Shown: one piece after another, positions 61,339 through 64,000 of the stretch | How positions within the stretch are numbered: position 1 is the stretch's first letter | Layout: each line of letters begins with the position of its first letter | DNA from: Caloranaerobacter sp050286925 | GTDB lineage: Bacteria > Bacillota > Clostridia > Tissierellales > Thermohalobacteraceae | Length of the DNA: 64,000 nt | Direction: 5' to 3' | Assembly (NCBI RefSeq): GCF_050286925.1 | Contig: NZ_JBFWFX010000012.1 | Coordinates: forward strand, 15,035 to 79,034 | Made by a program: the position numbers and the translations under genes | The notes under the pieces: generated by a model | What the model was told of the DNA's origin: nothing | Databases searched by the model: none | The model's input: only the letters and a program-made list of their open reading frames with translations

Positions 61339-61480
61339 GCATAAGGTAAACTTTTATAATATATTGCAAAAATGTGGTTAATATATTATTGTAATGTTAC
61401 CTAATTTTTTGTAAAATATTATTTGTTAATAATAATTTAATATTTAGCATTTAACATTTAAAATTTAAAACTGTCTTCTT

Positions 61481-61557
61481 GCGCCCTTAGCTCAATTGGA
61501 TAGAGTCGCTGACTTCGAATCAGTTGGTTGGGGGTTCGAGTCCCTCAGGGCGCACCA
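61481..61557 (+). tRNA. tRNA-Arg (anticodon TCG)
   Basis: Acceptor GCGCCCT / AGGGCGC with CCA; anticodon loop CTTCGAA. It stands apart from the cluster and directly precedes a tyrosine recombinase, so its 3' end is a likely integration site. Confidence 0.96.
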
Positions 61558-61565
61558 GAAGTGGT

Positions 61566-61593
61566 AGAAACCTGATAAAATCAGGTTTCTTTT
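61566..61593 (+). terminator. Terminator after tRNA-Arg(TCG)
   Basis: 10-bp stem AGAAACCTGA / TCAGGTTTCT, loop TAAAA, then TTT. Confidence 0.9.
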
Positions 61594-61606
61594 GATTTTA
61601 ATATTT

Positions 61607-61664
61607 AAATCAGTCCATCTGATTTTTAAGGTAAAATTACTAATCAGATGGACTGATTTTTTTT
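61607..61664 (+). terminator. 18-bp hairpin between tRNA-Arg and the recombinase
   Basis: Perfect inverted repeat AAATCAGTCCATCTGATT / AATCAGATGGACTGATTT with a 17-base loop and T7 tail. It would insulate the tRNA unit from the inserted DNA, or could be part of the element end. Confidence 0.8.
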
Positions 61665-61702
61665 GATTTTTAAATAGAAAGATTGCAGAAAGGGGGGTAG
61701 TA

Positions 61703-62652
61703 GTGAGAATAAAAATGTCCAAAAATGAAGAAAGCAGAAAAAAGACTTTGGAAGAGGGATTTAGAGAATTTTATAAATATTGCAGAGTTGAAAATTTGTC
61801 AGAAGCAACACTAGATTACTACGAAGAGAGTTATAGAGTGTTTACTGAATTTTTTCCTAGTGATAATAGAATTGAAGCTATTTCACAAGAAGTAATATAT
61901 GATTATATATAATATATCTACAGAATCAGACAAACTGTAATTCGATATCAATAAATACTCGTTTACGAGGCCTACGAGTAATTTTATATTATTTTATGAA
62001 ATTAGGTTATTTAGATGAATTTAAGATTAAATTAATTAGATCCGAAAAAAAGATTAAAGAAACATATTCTGATAAAGAATTGGAATTCTTGTTAAAAAAG
62101 CCAAATATGAATAATTGTAGTTTTGCAGAGTATAGAAATTGGGTTGTTATAAATTATTTATTAGGTACTGGGAATAGACTGTCAACAGTAGTAAACTTAA
62201 AAATTAAAGATATAGATTTTGAAAATGGATTAATAAAAATTGAAAAAAGTAAAAATAGAAGGCAACAAGTTATTCCTCTTTCAAAGACTTTAGAAAGAAT
62301 TCTATTAGAATATATTCAAATTAGAAGAGGAGAACCAGATGATTATTTATTTTGTAATATTTATGGACAAAAATTAACTACTAATGCACTTTCAACAGCA
62401 ATAAGAAAATATAATCAAAAAAGAGGTGTTATGAAAACATCTATACATTTGTTTAGGTATACTTTTGCGAAAAAATGGATATTAGCAGGAGGAGATATAT
62501 TTAGACTACAGAAAATCCTTAATCATAAGTCATTAGATATTGTGAAAGAGTATGTTAATATGTTTACAGATGATTTGCAGAATAAATTTGAAAAATTCAA
62601 TGCATTAGAGCAAATCAAAGGGAATAGTCGAAATAAAATTAAAATAAGATAA
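61703..62652 (+). pseudogene. Tyrosine recombinase/integrase broken by a frameshift
   Basis: Two frames together make one phage-integrase-type protein of about 315 residues. The first (61703-61912, GTG after AAGGGGGG) is the N-terminal SAM-like DNA-binding domain (FREFYKYCRVENLSEATLDY). It stops inside an AT-rich dinucleotide run near 61904-61918. The other frame continues as IYLQNQTNCNSISINTRLRG and LRVILYYFMKLGYLDEFKIK, upstream of the ATG at 61996, and carries the catalytic domain: Arg in LLGTGNRLSTVVNL, HLFRYTFAKKW (H, R), ILNHKSL (H) and the Tyr in VKEYVNMF. All active-site residues remain, so the break looks recent and consistent with slippage. Confidence 0.85.
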
Positions 62653-62877
62653 TATAATTTAAATTTGTTTGGTATAGCAAAATGCTTACAATAAAAACGA
62701 TTTTTGAAATAAATTCATTTTAAATATAAAAATTAGTAATATTTTATTTGTACTAAAATAATGTTTTTTGAGTAATAAAGAAAAAAATAACATTCGAGAG
62801 GAACTTAAAAAAAGTAGGGAGATGTTTATACATGTATAGATTGTATTGTCAAAACTTAAAAAAATTATTTAAAGATA

Positions 62878-63172
62878 AATAAAGCAGGAAATTTCAATGA
62901 ATTTAGATTAAGAATTACAAGGCCTTTATTAATTTTAGCAGATGTAGAAAAATACAAAAACTAAAAGAAGAAGATGCTTTATATAAAGAAGTGAATAACT
63001 TAGTTTATGAGATAAATAAAATAAGGATAAGTATCCTCGTTTAAGTGCATTTTCTTGGGAACTTTGGGCTTTAGATTTTAAAAGTGAAAAAGATGATTCT
63101 TTTTCAAAAGAAATTGTTTATGAGCAGTTAAAACTAATAAAATTGTTATTGGGTACACAGTATTGGATATAA
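62878..63172 (+). pseudogene. Decayed gene fragment with frameshifts
   Basis: Pieces in successive frames read as one protein: NKAGNFNEFRLRITRPLLIL then ADVEKYK, LKEEDALYKEVNNLVYEINK then I, and DKYPRLSAFSWELWALDFKS then EKDDSFSKEIVYEQLKLIKL, ending GTQYWI and a stop at 63170. At least two frameshifts are needed. I do not recognise the family. It lies in the remnant element downstream of the integrase. Confidence 0.6.
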
Positions 63173-63202
63173 AATTTAATTTTAAAAAGGAATTTATTCA
63201 TC

Positions 63203-63385
63203 AAAACAAAGGGACAAAGAGTCGAAATTGGAGATATATGAGTAGTTTAAAGTAAAAGAATATTAAATTGTTGATATTAATGAAGAGATAATTGTATATC
63301 ATAATAAGAATGAGAGATACATGTCTTGAGATATTTATAATAGGAATATGAATATAAGAAGAAAGTATATAAGAGGACAAGGATG
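63203..63385 (+). pseudogene. Second decayed fragment with in-frame stops
   Basis: One frame, interrupted by TAG, TAA and TGA codons, still reads FKVKEY, IVDINEEIIVYHNKNERYMS and DIYNRNMNIRRKYIRGQG up to the TGA that overlaps the next start. It is protein-like but broken. No family is recognised. Confidence 0.4.
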
Positions 63386-63733
63386 ATTGAAATGAAACAA
63401 AACTCTGAAAGAGTTACTGCTGTACCAGACTTTATACAAGAATTATCTAAAGAAATTGAAAAATATAAAAAAGGGAATAAAGAATTTGAAACTTTGGTAA
63501 ATTTATTTAAACAATGGGAACGATCGGCTGGTAAAAAAGATAAAACAACATATGAAATAAAGAAAGCATTAGCAGTAGAATGTTATAAAAATAAAAAATT
63601 ATCATTAGGTCAATGTGCGAAATTAGCAGAAATGAATGAGACAGATTTTATTAAATATTTAGGGGAACAGAAGATCTGTATATTTAATTTTGATTCAGAA
63701 AAGGAATTGTTAGAAGATATTAAAAATGCATAG
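63383..63733 (+). CDS. UPF0175-family (antitoxin-like) protein
   Basis: 116 residues. The C-terminal half matches the UPF0175 pattern: EIKKALAVECYKNKKLSLGQ then CAKLAEMNETDFIKYLGEQK, a helix-turn-helix-like unit found in antitoxins that are usually followed by a PIN-domain (DUF3368) toxin. No such toxin frame follows within the window, so it is either an orphan or its partner was lost. The alternative start is ATG 63392 (MKQNSERVTAVPDF). The surrounding decay suggests it belongs to the old integrated element. Confidence 0.7.
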   Translation: MIEMKQNSERVTAVPDFIQELSKEIEKYKKGNKEFETLVNLFKQWERSAGKKDKTTYEIKKALAVECYKNKKLSLGQCAKLAEMNETDFIKYLGEQKICIFNFDSEKELLEDIKNA

Positions 63734-63845
63734 TATAATTTGTTTATATTAGGAGAATGGAAAGCAAGTAGAAACTTGTTGTGCTTTACAGTTGGAAATT
63801 TTAATCAAGTAAATAACAAATATAGAGCCTATTATCAGTAAATTA

Positions 63846-63946
63846 ACATGGAGTTTCTACAGGTATGGTATATATGCCTTGCCGGCAAACTAGTAAACAA
63901 AAGGCTTAGCCAACTTCAATAGGCTACCATACCTGCTTCTCCATGT
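63846..63946. repeat. Long inverted repeat, possible structured RNA or element end
   Basis: ACATGGAG (63846-63853) pairs with CTCCATGT (63939-63946), and AGGTATGGTA (63861-63870) with TACCATACCT (63925-63934), across a small internal loop. Inside are short hairpins TGCC-TTGCC-GGCA (63875-63887) and GGC-TTA-GCC (63903-63911). Pairing and higher GC than the surroundings suggest a folded RNA or a transposon end. It matches no riboswitch I know. No gene is seen from 63734 to 64000. Confidence 0.6.
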
Positions 63947-64000
63947 AAATTCTACTGGAATTAAAATAATAACACTTTTCCTTGAGGTGGGGGAATTTTC

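Noticed and set aside
62803..62880. Possible Spo0E-like phosphatase remnant (EELKKSREMF then LYCQNLKKLF)
   Set aside because: Too short, and it needs a frameshift; the Spo0E core motif is not clear enough to support a call.
63871..63930. Resemblance of GGCAAACTAGTAAAC to a c-di-GMP-I riboswitch
   Set aside because: The GACGCAAAGCC tract and the second conserved loop are absent, so I do not call a riboswitch.

Overview
This 64 kb window is low-GC DNA from an anaerobic Gram-positive bacterium of the class Clostridia, most plausibly a Tissierellales-like lineage (the lineage is an inference). The basis is the very AT-rich sequence with consensus -35/-10 promoters and strong GGAGG ribosome sites, frequent TTG and GTG starts, a GerM-domain sporulation/germination lipoprotein, the pcrA-ligA-gatCAB order, and Bacillus/Clostridium-type versions of PurF (Fe-S, with propeptide), PdxST and amphibolic PabA.

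Layout. 1-8061: end of a purine operon (purL 3' part, purF, purM, purN, purH, purD). 8062-13333: a decayed copy of the purD 3' end, two lipoproteins (a solute-binding protein and a DUF4097-like repeat protein), and a membrane protein plus ABC ATPase pair. 13368-19028: a folate operon (pabA, pabB, pabC, a nucleotidyltransferase-fold gene, folE, folP, folB, folK) behind a consensus promoter. 19054-20781: a small hypothetical, a YerC-type TrpR-like regulator and a nucleoside hydrolase. 21024-34527: a 13.5 kb block that looks like a sulfur- or selenium-trafficking island: a YeeE/YedE transporter split in two around a TusA-like carrier, a YnjBCD-like ABC importer, two small sugar/nucleotide transferases of the TIGR04283/TIGR04282 type, an APH-fold kinase-like protein, a divergent LysR regulator, a large flavin/Fe-S/CCG-domain oxidoreductase, a membrane-anchored rhodanese and a VTT-domain membrane protein. 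34608-36301: pdxST (vitamin B6). 36582-38312: ABC exporter. 38749-46443: pcrA, ligA, gatCAB. 46842-52952: an oligopeptide importer (oppBCDF, then oppA with its own promoter and long leader). 52971-53123 (minus): an uncalled Cys-rich mini-protein. 53350-54928: an unknown protein with a possible ADP-ribosyltransferase-like motif, overlapping an AIR-synthase-like gene. 55399-60653: cell-wall amidase, GerM protein, rph, rdgB and a phosphodiesterase. 60683-61557: seven tRNA genes. 61703-64000: a decayed integrated element beside tRNA-Arg (frameshifted tyrosine recombinase, gene fragments, a UPF0175 antitoxin-like gene and a strong inverted repeat).

Scattered through the intergenic gaps are at least three families of non-coding repeats. 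One is an AT-rich family between pur genes. One is a hairpin element of about 120 bp with four full or near-full and two partial copies. One is a long-armed palindromic element (three copies), two of which carry an inner module with a conserved cloverleaf-like fold. These, the sulfur/selenium island and the mini-protein with a non-standard start are the most interesting parts of the window.
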